Source of the DNA: Balamuthia mandrillaris
Taxonomy: Eukaryota; Discosea; Longamoebia; Balamuthiidae
Direction: 5' to 3'
Length of the DNA: 64,000 nt
Assembly: GCA_031835245.1 (NCBI GenBank)
Contig: JAVKOQ010000199.1
Span: forward strand, 1 to 64,000
Shown piece by piece: positions 21,608-32,283 of this stretch; position 1 is the stretch's first letter; each line of letters starts with the position of its first letter. Both the position numbers and the translations under genes were made by a program. Under the pieces are notes generated by a model. That model worked only from the letters and a program-made list of their open reading frames with translations, had not been told where the DNA came from and did not search any database.

Positions 21608-22192
21608 AAAGAAAACGAAGTATAAAAATGTGAAAGAAAGAGAAAAACAGCATGAACATACGTGAAGGCTTTGTTGTCCAAGATCGCTTTTCTTTGGTCC
21701 TCCGTCATTTGCAAGTCCACGTCCAGCTTGGCAATCTCCGCCGTCATGGCCTCAAAGTGCCCTTTCTTCAGCTGCGTGCCGTCCTTGTAAAACTGTGTGA
21801 TGACGCCCATGATCCGCTTCAACTTTTTGTACTCCCGAATGGAGGGGTCCTTCTCGTTGATCTCATCAATGTCAATGTCCATGCTGCTCCTCGGCGCGGC
21901 TTGTTCCGCTTCTCCGCCTGCTGCCTCTGTGGCTTGTTCCGTGGTGGCGGCAGTGGTAGTGGTCACTGGAACATCTTCTCCGGTTTTTTTGCCAGTGAAG
22001 GGACACACGCCTCCGCTTTCTTTTTTGAAAGCGATTTTCGATTAGAAAAAAATAGAAATAAAAATTAATGATTGATTGATCGGATTCTTTAATACTTTTG
22101 GCAGTTTGTGGTTCCGGAGCAACGCCGTTGGTGGTGTCGTTCTCCTGTCCCAACTCGGGTTCCGCAAAGCCTTTGATGTGAGGGCACGCCAT
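20814..22192 (-). CDS. unrecognised coiled-coil protein with N-terminal Cys motifs
   Basis: Not recognised as a named family. Three exons, 5' to 3': 22192-22096, 22019-21662, 21456-20814; 365 residues. The N-terminus has ACPHIKGF at residues 2-9 and GGVCPFTGKKTG at about 35-46; two C-P motifs spaced like this could bind metal, but no known finger fits. A low-complexity Thr/Ala/Glu patch follows, then a long mixed-charge helix region from about residue 105 to the end, with the Trp-containing segment YEWSTGIVRVCEWLELHLDDYC at the middle of the coiled coil. It ends in an acidic DSRYDHYRDD. Intron 2 has a GA run at about 21566-21606. The gene is probably real: the frame is kept across both introns and codon use and amino-acid composition are normal. 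Confidence 0.65.
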
Positions 22193-22311
22193 AGGATCCG
22201 GTGTCGGTGGAGTGAAAGAAAACCTTTTTTTCTTATTTCTTTCTTTTCTTTTTTTTAATTATTGTAAAAACGAAATTTCCATTTCCTCGAAATGATGACA
22301 TCATCAATTCA

Positions 22312-22319
22312 TGACGTCA
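22312..22319. promoter_or_regulatory. CRE-like palindrome upstream of the coiled-coil gene
   Basis: TGACGTCA, 120 bp upstream of the ATG at 22192, with a near match TGACATCA about 20 bp further upstream. Position suggests a bZIP site; not tested. Confidence 0.35.
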
Positions 22320-22384
22320 CGAAATACACAGAAACATAAACCTACGTCAGGAAAAACTAAATATGGAATAATATGATGTCACAT

Positions 22385-23590
22385 TTATTGTTGTTGGCTG
22401 AGCTCGTTGCCGGCGAGCCATTGTAGGATATCCTCTTGGCGTTTCTCCTCTGCAATGCCTCTCACTTGACGAGCTATCTCCGCGCTGAAACGTCCCTCCT
22501 TGTGCACCCATTGCAGCACTCCTAACTGTCCGTTTTTAGCCGCCTCAATGCACACTTTCATCGCTGGAAGCGAGCCATTCTCTTTGGCCCACTTCAGCAC
22601 TTCAACATACCCTCTTCTGGAAGCGGTGATGCACACGGCCTCTTCGTTCCAAGAAGCAGAAGAGGATAGATTTCCTCTCAGCCATTGCAGAACTTCCAAC
22701 TGCCCATTTATGGTTGCTGCAGTGCGAGTCGCTTCTTCATCCCAAGGGCACCCATTTGCTCTCGCCCATTTTAGCACTTCCAAGTGACCATGGCGGGCAG
22801 CTGCCTTGCACAGAGCGGCGGTCCAAGGGAAGCCTCTCTCATGGAGCCACTTGAGCGTTTCCAAATGCCCACCACGAGCCGCGCTGGTAGTGACGCCACT
22901 TTTCAGAGAGTAACCGTTCGCCGCTGCCCATTTCAACACCTCCAACCGTCCGTAACGTGCAGCATCCCACCAGACCAGCTCTGAACAATCGCAACCGTTC
23001 TCTTTGGCCCATGCCAACACCCCTAAATGTCCATAACGTGCTGCCAGGGCGATTATGTTAGTGCCCCAAGGGCAGCCGTGTTCCCTAGCCCATTGCAGCA
23101 CTTCCAAATGTCCTCCTTTGGCTGCCTCACTGCACGTTATTTCGTTCCAGGCACAACCGTTCTCATGAGCCCACTTCAACACCTCTAAGTGCCCATTCGA
23201 TGCTGCGTTTGCACAGGTTTGCGTTCCCCAAGGACAGCCCTCCTCACGAAGCCACTGGAGGGCCTCCAAATGCCCTCCCTCTGCTGCTGCATCACACAGT
23301 TGCTCCTCCAAAGCCATGCCTTGCTCTCGCAGCCACTTCAGCACCGCCAAGTCTCCATGCTGAGCCGCCGCCCGGAAGGTCAGTCGGTGCAAGGGACAGC
23401 CTTGCTCCTTCACCGCCCACCGCAACAAGCTCAATTTGCCACACACCGCCGTCACGCTGAGGCGGTTCCTCAGGTCGTGAGGCAAGCAAGAATAGAACCA
23501 GCGCTTGCAGGTTCTTGCAGCGATGGGTTTCATGCCTTTGGGCAGCATGTCCAAGGTGTAGACTACCAGCTCTTCCGGCAAGCCCTCCAT
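22385..23590 (-). CDS. ankyrin-repeat protein with F-box-like N-terminus (copy 1, intact)
   Basis: A single exon of 401 residues starting MEGLPEELVVYTLDMLP. Residues 1-45 resemble a short F-box (LPEELVVYTLDMLP...RTCKRWF). The rest is about a dozen ankyrin-like repeats of about 33 residues with the amoebal signature GHLEVLKWAxENGCPW and xxTCxxAAxxG. Such proteins are adaptors; partner and function are unknown. It has no intron, unlike most genes here. A near-identical start and first 330 bp occur in the next gene upstream (start 25000), so the two are tandem duplicates. A TGTCGACA palindrome lies 30 bp upstream of the ATG. Confidence 0.88.
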   Translation of the reverse strand: MEGLPEELVVYTLDMLPKGMKPIAARTCKRWFYSCLPHDLRNRLSVTAVCGKLSLLRWAVKEQGCPLHRLTFRAAAQHGDLAVLKWLREQGMALEEQLCDAAAEGGHLEALQWLREEGCPWGTQTCANAASNGHLEVLKWAHENGCAWNEITCSEAAKGGHLEVLQWAREHGCPWGTNIIALAARYGHLGVLAWAKENGCDCSELVWWDAARYGRLEVLKWAAANGYSLKSGVTTSAARGGHLETLKWLHERGFPWTAALCKAAARHGHLEVLKWARANGCPWDEEATRTAATINGQLEVLQWLRGNLSSSASWNEEAVCITASRRGYVEVLKWAKENGSLPAMKVCIEAAKNGQLGVLQWVHKEGRFSAEIARQVRGIAEEKRQEDILQWLAGNELSQQQ

Positions 23591-23807
23591 TTTGTTCTGC
23601 TTTCTTCTTCTCTGTTGGTTGTCGACAGTAATGGAGGAGTAATGCAAAACAGAGCAATGAAGGAAGGGATCCGCTTTAACATTCCTTTTTACCATTTGGT
23701 CTACGGTAAGTGTTCTCAGCTAGCCGCTTGCAGCGAAGCGAATGGCAGAGGCTCTTGTATTCTGCGAAACTCATACAGTGCAGTGCATCAGAACGACCGA
23801 CACCCAA

Positions 23808-25000
23808 TTAATCACAGAGCTTGTTATCGATGAGCCATTGCTCCACGTGGTAGTAGTCCTGCGACTGTGCGATGTGCCTCACATGGCGAGCAACGTCACC
23901 ACTTAAACCACCCTCGTGTTCATGAATCCATTTCAGCATTGTCAAATCTCCGCGTAGAGCTGGGACAAAATACGCCTTCTGATCCCAAGGGCACCCGTTT
24001 GCTCTCGCCCATGCAAGCATTTCCAAATGACCATGGCTTGCTGCTGCCCTGCAGACCGAACTGGTCCAAGGACAGCCTCGCTCACGGAGCCACTTGAGCG
24101 TTTCCAAATGACCACCCAAAGCTGCGCGGATGCAGGTACCTGCGTCGAGTGGGCAACCATTCTCCACAACGTACTTCAACATCTTCTGGTCCCCTTCCTT
24201 GCAGCCTCCCAGCAGACCACTTCTGTCCATTCGCAGCCGTTCTCTTTGGCCCATTTCAACACCTCCAAACGCCCGGTCCGTGCCGCCAGAATGGCTGTGT
24301 TGCTATCCCAAGGACACCCATTCGCTCTGGCCCACCTTAGCAGCTCCAAGTGTCCATTTTGTGCTGCGCTGGCGCATGTCCACAAGTTCCAAGGACAACC
24401 TTGTTCTCTCGCCCACTGCAGCACTTCCAAGTGTCCTCCTTTGGCTGCCTCGTTGCACGTCGATTCGTCCCATGCACAACCGTTCTCATGAGCCCACTTC
24501 AATACCTCCAAATGTCCGTTCAATGCCGCATTGGAACACGTTTCCGCGTTCCAAGGCCACCGTTTTATCACTCGCAGCCACTTGAGCACTTTCAAGTGTC
24601 CACTGAGAGCAGCCTTTGTACAGATGTTGCTGCTCCAGGGACAACCCTCCTCCTCACGAAGCCACTGGAGGGCCTCCAAATGCCCTCCCTCTGCTGCTGC
24701 ATCACACAGTTGCTCCTCCAAAGCCATGCCTTGCTCTCGCAGCCACGTCAGCACCGCCAAGTCTCCTTGTTGAGCCGCTGCCAGGAAGGTCTGTCGGTGC
24801 AAGGGACAGCCTTGCTCCTTCACCGCCCACTGCAACAAGCTCAATTTGCCGCACACCGCCGTCACGCTGAGGCGGTTCCTCTGGTCGGGAGGCAAGCAAG
24901 AATAGAACCAACGCTTGCAGGTTCTTGCAGCGATGGGTTTCATGCCTTTGGGCAGCATGTCCAAGGTGTAGACCACCAGCTCTTCCGGCAAGCCCTCCAT
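23808..25000 (-). pseudogene. ankyrin-repeat protein with F-box-like N-terminus (copy 2, one frameshift)
   Basis: A tandem paralogue of the gene at 22385-23590: the first 110 codons are almost identical (MEGLPEELVVYTLDMLP at 25000). Reading breaks near 24191-24194: the frame from 25000 hits a stop at 24176, while the ankyrin repeats continue without loss in another frame down to the stop at 23808. Aligned to copy 1, no residues are missing, so the break is a single-base change in a run of four C on the plus strand. No GT-AG intron explains it. Either this is a recent pseudogene or a homopolymer error in the sequence. The repeats after the break keep the GHLETLKWLRERGCPW style, which argues for a very recent event or an artefact. 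Confidence 0.75.
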
Positions 25001-25035
25001 TTCCCTTCGTTCTCTTTTGTATTTTCTGATTTAGC

Positions 25036-25162
25036 ACAAAAATATCGACAACAGCAATTCAAAATATCGAAAACATTAACAAAAATATCGACATAACTAA
25101 AATATCAAGACCTGACACAAAATATCGACAGAATTATTAACACTTTCAACAAAGTATCGATT
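25036..25162. promoter_or_regulatory. cluster of TATCGACA-like motifs upstream of ankyrin copy 2
   Basis: Within 127 bp there are at least six copies of (A)nTATCGACA or close variants, at about 25038, 25061, 25080, 25101, 25119 and 25152, spaced roughly 20 to 33 bp. They lie 40-160 bp upstream of the ATG at 25000 and directly after the stop of the myosin gene. The TCGACA half equals the half-site of the TGTCGACA palindrome found elsewhere in the window. It could be a factor-binding array or a degenerate minisatellite. Confidence 0.45.
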
Positions 25163-25178
25163 GTTAGGTTTTCTATGT

Positions 25179-28100
25179 CTATCCTTTGGTGGAAGAGAAG
25201 AAATAAGACAGTCTGGTGCGAAGGCCCGTGCCGCTCGCCGCGGCAGAGGCGTTCTTCTTCCTGCCCGCAGCACCGTCCGCCTTTGTGGAGGAGAACGAGG
25301 AGGAGGAGGACAGCTTCCCGAGGATCTCGTTCTCCACGATGGAGTAAATCTGTCTCTTCAGCTCCATCGGGAAAGGGATTTGCGAGAGGTCGCTCAGCCC
25401 GATGTAGTGAATGTCCGTTGACAGAAGGGGGTCGAAGCGAGAGGTGTCCAACAGCAATGTCGAATCTTCCTCCTCTTTCTCTTTGTCTCCTCCTTCTTTG
25501 ACCGATGTCTTCTTCTTTCGTTGGTTCTTGGTGTTGCTGAGACCCGCTTTTCTTCCGATTTTGCTTAACATGGATAAGCTGATGGGCTCCTCCATGTCGG
25601 TGGGAACGTACATGGAGAGCACCTGCTTGATCTGCATGCTGTTGAGCAAGGGGAAGACCTCGTGCCGCAGTTCCTCCGAGGATAGAACCAAGTTTTTGTC
25701 GATGAGCAACAAACGTGAAACCTGTCGCAACCTCTCCAATTGCTCCACCGCTTGAACGGCCCAAACTCCACCTTTGGTGGTTTAAAAAAAGTGAGTAAAG
25801 AGGAGAGCAGAAGCAGAGAATAAGAAACGATGACAGAGAAAGAGCAGAAGGAGAAAGAAGAAGGAAGAAGAAAGAAGCAGAAGAAGAAGAATAAAAACAA
25901 GAAGAAGCAAGGAAAGAAACCTTCTTCTCTGCTCCAATGCTCCAAATCAGCGATGGTCATCTGAATCTCGACGCCTTTGTCCAGGGTGCAGTACTGTCGG
26001 CACAGAAGCAGCTCGTTGAAGACAGTGGCGTTGATGTAGTAGTAGAGTTGACCGATGAACTTTTGAGCGAGTGCCAAATAAACAAAGTTCTCAATGAAGC
26101 GTTGCAGCGTCTGGGACAAGTATTCCGTTATCTCATGGATGTAATCGTGCTTCGTTCGTGTTGCTCCACTTTCACTTCCAACAACCTTGACGCCATTCTC
26201 TTTGGCAGAAGCCACATTTTCTTTCTTGGCCGTGTCTTCAAGTTGACTCTCCTTTTCATCAGCTCTTTTGTTGATGGAAGCGGAAGCAGAAGCAGTAGAA
26301 GGAAGTGATGGTGATGATGTTGCTGATCTCGGTTTGTCTGTTCCAAAGAAGGCGTTGAGAACGCGCTCGTGAAGGAAATTGCAGCCTCTCTTTAGCAACA
26401 GCGTATAGATCGCTTTCAACAAGAAAGCCAGTTGCTCCACCAAATAAGCACATCCATCTGACGATGCTGATGAATGTTGTTGCTTACTGCCTCGTGGAGA
26501 AGGCGAGGATGAAAGCAACCACTTTGCTAAGTCCTCTTCTCGAACGTGTTCTACATCTTCAATTTCCACGAGTACTTTTCCTACTTCTTCGTCTTCCTCA
26601 TCCTCTTCAATTCTTGCTTTGTTCTTTCCTTGTTGTTTGTGGGCCTTTTTCTTCTGACGAAGAAGATGCAACAACACGGAAATGTTGGCGAGCCAAAAAA
26701 CCAATCCATCGTCGTTGCTCTTGTTTTCCATCACCACTTTCTTCATGCATTCCACAATGTGCTCCAACAACTTGTGTTTCACTACTTTCAACATTGTCGA
26801 AGTTTCTTCCTTCTTCATTTCTGCGGTTTTCTCATCATCTTTAGCCAGAGAGCTTGTACTTCTCATTTGCAGTTGTTGTTTCATGTCACGGATCGAATCC
26901 GCACGTTTTCCTTCCTTTCGTTGTTGTGATTCTCCGTTTCCTAGTAAGCCCCAGTGGGACAAGAAGGAAAAGAGAGCTAGAGCGGGAACGGGAACGCCGT
27001 TACAAAACGATCCCATTTTTCCATTTTCTTCTCCGTCTTCTTGTGTGTTCGCATCGGAGTGATTCTGTTCGAAAATTAGGAATCGAATCAACTTCTTCGC
27101 TCCGCTCATCGCCTCTTCTTCTTCGTCCTCATCCAAGTGAACTCGCTCTCTTTTTTGTGGTAGATTCTGTTTATGTTTCTTATTGTCGCCTTCTTTTTGT
27201 TGTTGTTGCTGGAGTTCTGCTTCTTTTTCTTCGGACGATAAACTTCTAGCGCGAGTGCGAAGGATTTGGTCGCTGGTGAGAAGCATTTCGACTGGATTGG
27301 GAACAAGAGTCATCATTTGCTCGTTCTCCTCTGCAATGTGTTGTCGTTCCAGTTCCAACTCGCGTTCTCTTTGACTTCGTTGCTCTTCTTCTTGTGCTTT
27401 TTGTTGTTGAAGTTGTTTCTTCTTTGCTTTCTGTTCCACCTCGTGTGCTATTCTTTCTGCTTCTTCTTCTTTCTCCTTTGCCATCTTTGGTACTTCCGCT
27501 GTTTCTTTTCGTTTTTCCAGTGTAACTGGATGAAGTTTGGACTTGTCTCGTTCTCCATCTCGTTTTTGTGGTCTCCTTGTGAGTGGACTTGCGACCGGGG
27601 AAGGAGACATTGTTGGGCTCTATTAGCAAGAGAAAGCACGTCAGAAAAAAAAAAGAAAAGAAAAACATGAAAAACTACAAGGACAATACTACAAACCCTT
27701 CGTCGAAGGACAGGTGACAATCGTTCCAAATCCATTTTCTCCTTTCGTTCTTTCTCCAGTTGAACTTTAAGTTGCTCTATCTCTTCCTTCATTACCTGTT
27801 TCTCTTTGTCCAACGCTTCCATTCGTTCTTGCATTCTGTCTTTCTCTTCTTTCCATTCTTGCTCCTTTTTCTCAAACCGTTGTTTCTGCACTTCTTCGTT
27901 CTCTTTCAGCACCTTGTTCTCCATTTCTTCTCTCTCTAATTGTAGTTTGAGTTCGTTGATTTCTTGCAAGTAGTTTTGTTGCGATTGTTTTATGCGTTGT
28001 TCGTATTTTGTTCGTTCTTTGCGAAGAGCTTCGTCAATGGCTTTACTGGCATTTTCTTGTTGTTGTTCGAGACGTTCCTCTTCTTTGGCCTTTAGTTCTT

Positions 28101-30655
28101 GCATTTGTTTCTCTGCCATCGCTCGTTCTCTGTGCCTTTCCTTTGTCTCGGCAGCCAACCGCCATTCTGTTTTGCGAGAACGAGTGAGCAAGAGGAATAC
28201 ATAATAGACACGATTCTAAAAACGTCAAAGCGTACCCAGTTCTTCCACTTTGGTCTGAAGTTTTTCCTTGGCAGCCACAACGGTGGACAACTGTCTGGCC
28301 TCGATTCTCAAATCTCTGTACACGCGACGGGCCAGCTTTCCTCTCCACAACTTTTGAGCGGTGACGATGCCTCTGAGTCTCGCCAAATACTCTCTTTGCT
28401 GGCGATAGCGACGATAGTGCTTTTGCAAGACAAGAGCGGCTTGTTCGTGTCGAACAGCCTTTGCCCGTCGTCTGCCCAACACTCCTCTCCATTGCTTTTG
28501 GAGCAGGATAGCGGCAGAGCGAAGTCGGGCGAATCGCTTGCGCTCGTGATGCATGCGAAGGGATTTCTGTATTTTGAGAGTGGCAGCTGTTTCGCGAAGA
28601 GATTGCAGTTGGTTTTTGGCGCTGATGAGACGTGCGACTGCGTTGGTTGGCAAGAGAAGAGTTATTTTTAGGGAAGAAGGCAGAGAGAGGAGAGAAGAGG
28701 GGAGAGTACATTTTTGTAAAGTAATTACAGCGCGAATTGTCTTCAGGTATATCCGTTGTACTCTCCAACGCCTCCAATTCTTTTGAATAACAGTGGCAGC
28801 TGCGTTCAACTTATCTGTTCTTCTTCGCTCCAACTCTCCAATCTTATTTAAGTTCAGTTAGAATGAGAGAAGAGAAAGGAAAGAAATGAGGAGACAATCA
28901 ACTGCTACAAACCTCTCCAGCTTTTAAGAAGAACATCGTTTTACCAAACTGAAATCTTCCAGGTTGCAATCCCAGCTCCTTTACAAGTTCTTTACAAGCG
29001 GCAATGATGTTTTCTTGCTTTGGCACAAACGGAGCTAAAATTTGATACCTATGAAAGAAGTCTTCGTAAGAGCGACGACTAGGATAGCCAGCAACGCTGA
29101 TTCGAACAGACTCCAACACTCCTCCACAGCGAAGTTGATGCAAGACTTGTGGTTTCTCGAACAGGAAGGACTGCTTCTCCGGATTAGGTTTGATGCACCT
29201 CACGTAATGCGGATTTGTAGCAGTGATTGTTTGCATCAACTCGTTCAATGATTGCTTTTGTTTCAAAATTTTGCTTGACAATTAGAAAGGGTATAGAAAA
29301 CAAAGGGAGAGCGAAAGAGAACAGAAAAAGTAAAAGGATAACAAACCTTGAATTGGGAGGCAACACTAACAAATTTGAAGTTAGAACTGGAGGGACCCGC
29401 CTTATTGGCAGCACCAGGTGCTTGCTTAAGTGTTTTGAACAAGTCTTTGACAAAAGCAGAGGCGCTGGCCTCCATTATTGCCACTTGCTCTGGAATGATG
29501 AAATCTTTGAAAGAGATAACGTGAGATAGATAACCGAAGACACGATAAACATCACATTAATGGAGAGGAAGAGAGAGCGAGAGAGAAAGAGTGAGAGAGA
29601 GAGAGAGAGAAAGAGTGAGTGAGAGAAAGAACAAAGAAAGAGTGTGTACCTTTGTTCTTCTCAATAAAGGAAGAGGTATCATAGGTAACGGACCCGGCAT
29701 AATGTTTGATTGTAAATGCCGTCTCAGAGAAGCGAGGCAAAGAGAAGTAGGCATTCTTGTTCGCGTTCTTGGTCATCTTCATGACCAAAGACTTTGGTGT
29801 GGCTTTTGGAAATCGGGATTCCTCATCTAAAATGTAAAGCAGACCTAACGGCTTCTCTTCTATGAGATCCAAACAAGGCTTAAAAAGAACACAGAGAACA
29901 AAAAGATTGAGAAATTAATGAGAGGAAAGGAGCATAGCAAGAAGAAAAGGAAACCTACTTGATTGTCATTGAATTCAATGTAAGACCAGTCAAGTTCTTC
30001 TTTTGTATAGACCGTTTGTTCAAGCTTGAATATGTGCTGATTGAATTGTTGCTACAAAGATAGTGTTTATCAGTGATAAGGGTTCGTTAAAGCAACATAA
30101 TCCTGTTGCCCTTACCTGAAGCTTCTCATTGGACCAGTTTATGCAAAATTGTTCAAAGCTGTTATCCTACAAGGACCAATTAAAGTTAAAACCCATTTAC
30201 CAAAGCAAAACGCAGATCATTGAAAAAAAGAATAGAAACAAACCTGAAAGCTCTCAAAGCCATAAATGTCCAGCACGCCAATAAATACTTCTTTCTCTTG
30301 TCTTTGTTTCTTCTTTTCATTCTTCTTTTGAATATTCACATTAAGAGTAAGTACCAACCAGTCAAACAAACGAGAGTAGAGGAGCATCGCTAAAGCGTCT
30401 CTTGCTCCTTCTGCATCGCTTTTCTTGATGGGCACAGTGTATTCCTCTTGAGTGATGATAATAAGTTATTACAATGCACATTGTCTGTAATATAAAACAA
30501 GAAAAAAAAATTATACCTCTGCCTGCAACCATCTTTCTGGTGGTGAGAGTTTTTTCGATGGCATTAGGATCACACTTAACGATAGCAGCGAACGTCTCAA
30601 GAGCTGTTCTGTCGGTTATCACAGAACCTTCTCCTGTTTCAGGAAAGTCGATCAG

Positions 30656-30693
<38 letters not shown>

Positions 30694-32283
30694 CTATAAG
30701 AGAAAGAGAGAGAGAGAGTGTGTGTGTAAGAACCTTTTTCGTCAAATGTGATGTTGCCCAAATGAAGAATCGCCGCAAGAAAAGCAAGCACGTCATCTTG
30801 CTTCTGTTCGGAGAGACCCACCACGCTCATCGCGTGTTTGGTTTTTTGCAATTGTTCCGCGTCATCCACGTCATCTACTTCGATGCATCCGCTTTGGCTG
30901 AGGTAGTGGAGCTCGGTTGCATCCGGTAAGTTCCACCGTTGTCGTTGCTCTTCTGTGGCACCAGCCACAAGTTGATAGAAGATGTGGTAATTTCTTTCTC
31001 CTGTTTGTTGCCTCACGATTCTTGACTTTTCCAATAAATCTTTTAAAAGAAACAGAGTTAGCTACATAACTAACAGACAAATATGAGGAGCGACGAGAGA
31101 GAGAGAGAGAAACGGTAAGCTACAGAGATATACGAACAAGTTTGAATGGCAGCTCCAGATATATTTCCAGAAGGATCAAATTGAATCTTGATGAACTTTC
31201 CAAAACGACTGGAGTTGTCGTTGCGCAGCGTCTTTGCGTTACCGAAGGCCTCCAACAGCGGAGTAGATTCCAGCACTTGATGATGTACATCACCATGAAC
31301 GCTGTTGTCCTCTCCCATTGCTGCAAAGTATTGCAACAGAAATTTGGTTGTTTCTGTCTGTTGATTGCAACAGAGGAGGAAAAAAGAAGAAAATAAGACA
31401 GAGAATAAGCGAAGCAAAGAGATGAGTGCTTACCTTGCCAGCTCCAGACTCGCCGCTTACAAGAATACTCTGGCTCTGTCTCTGCGTGATCATCTCCCTA
31501 AAAGCTGCTTCTGCGATAGCATAGACGTGAGGAGAGAGCTTGCCAAGTGGTTGGCCGCAGTAAAGGCTCATCATCTGCTTATTGTAGATGGGCAGCTTTT
31601 GATAGGGATTGACAGCGATGAGAATGGGTCCAGAGAAGGTGTAGATCTGTTGCACGCCGTAGCGAATGGAGAGGTTGTGAAGGATGGCCGGCTCGTGCAT
31701 GTAGCTGAGACAGGTCAGGTCATCGCAACCTTCCAGGATGGAGGGGTTCCGCAGGAAGATCTGTTCCTTGGGCACTGTGTGCTCCTGACAGGTGCGATAC
31801 GGTGAGACAGTGGAGGAAAGCAGGAGGAGAGAAGGGAGAGCGAAGGAGGAGAGAGAGCGAGCGCGCGAGCAAACGAGGAGGAGGTGGAGCGGAGAAGAGA
31901 AGAGCGAGAGAGCGAGAGAGAGCGAGAGAGCGAGAGAGCACGAAGAGGAGAGGTGAATACAAGAAACAAAACGTACTTCTCCATCTTCTTCAGCTAACAC
32001 TACGAACTTGGTAGCAGCCTCGTCGCACACTCTGACAATCTCCGCCGCCTTAAACCCATCCGTCTTGTCAGGAATCCACACTTTGCTCCCCTTTGTGTGT
32101 TTGTTTTTTTTTTTTTTGTTAAAAAAACTGGGTCAGTGACACTACAACAAGCAGCGAAAGAGAAAGAGATTCGACGGATTGAGATACCTTGGAGTAGGCG
32201 TCATGATGAGTGGTTTGGTGGGTGGCTGTAACGGCAGTGCTGCTGCCGCTGCTGTCACTGGGGTGGTCTTCACTACCGCTCAT
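25179..32283 (-). CDS. class V/XI-like unconventional myosin with DIL (cargo-binding) tail
   Basis: Actin motor for organelle or vesicle transport. Seventeen exons, 5' to 3': 32283-32188, 32090-31977, 31784-31434, 31357-31138, 31039-30734, 30633-30517, 30446-30244, 30166-30116, 30051-29959, 29878-29650, 29504-29347, 29254-28913, 28842-28710, 28637-28236, 28166-27697, 27619-25921, 25771-25179; 1858 residues. N-terminal SH3-like VWIPD; motor with [18 protein letters not shown], the P-loop GESGAGK (about residue 183), [13 protein letters not shown] (switch I), LDIYGFESF (switch II), and [10 protein letters not shown]. About six IQ-like motifs lie at 770-920, a coiled coil at 940-1090, a long charged insert, then the dilute domain from about 1370 ([33 protein letters not shown]). 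The tail ends in a Ser/Lys-rich basic segment. Exon 12 is set at 29254 because it restores the conserved [13 protein letters not shown] join. All motor motifs are intact. Confidence 0.93.
29575..31945 (-). repeat. GA-run microsatellites in myosin introns
   Basis: GA runs on the plus strand (CT in the sense of the gene) lie at about 29575-29626 (intron 10), 30656-30721 (intron 5), 31095-31112 (intron 4) and 31845-31945 (intron 2, with CGAG units). The coordinates span all of them; the DNA between is exon and ordinary intron. Confidence 0.85.

Noticed and set aside
24176-24254. A short intron to explain the frame change in ankyrin copy 2
   Set aside because: No GT-AG pair restores frame, and alignment to copy 1 shows no missing or extra residues.
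29261-29278. Myosin exon 12 starting at the earlier AG near 29270
   Set aside because: It breaks frame with exon 11, while the AG at 29256 restores the conserved motor sequence.
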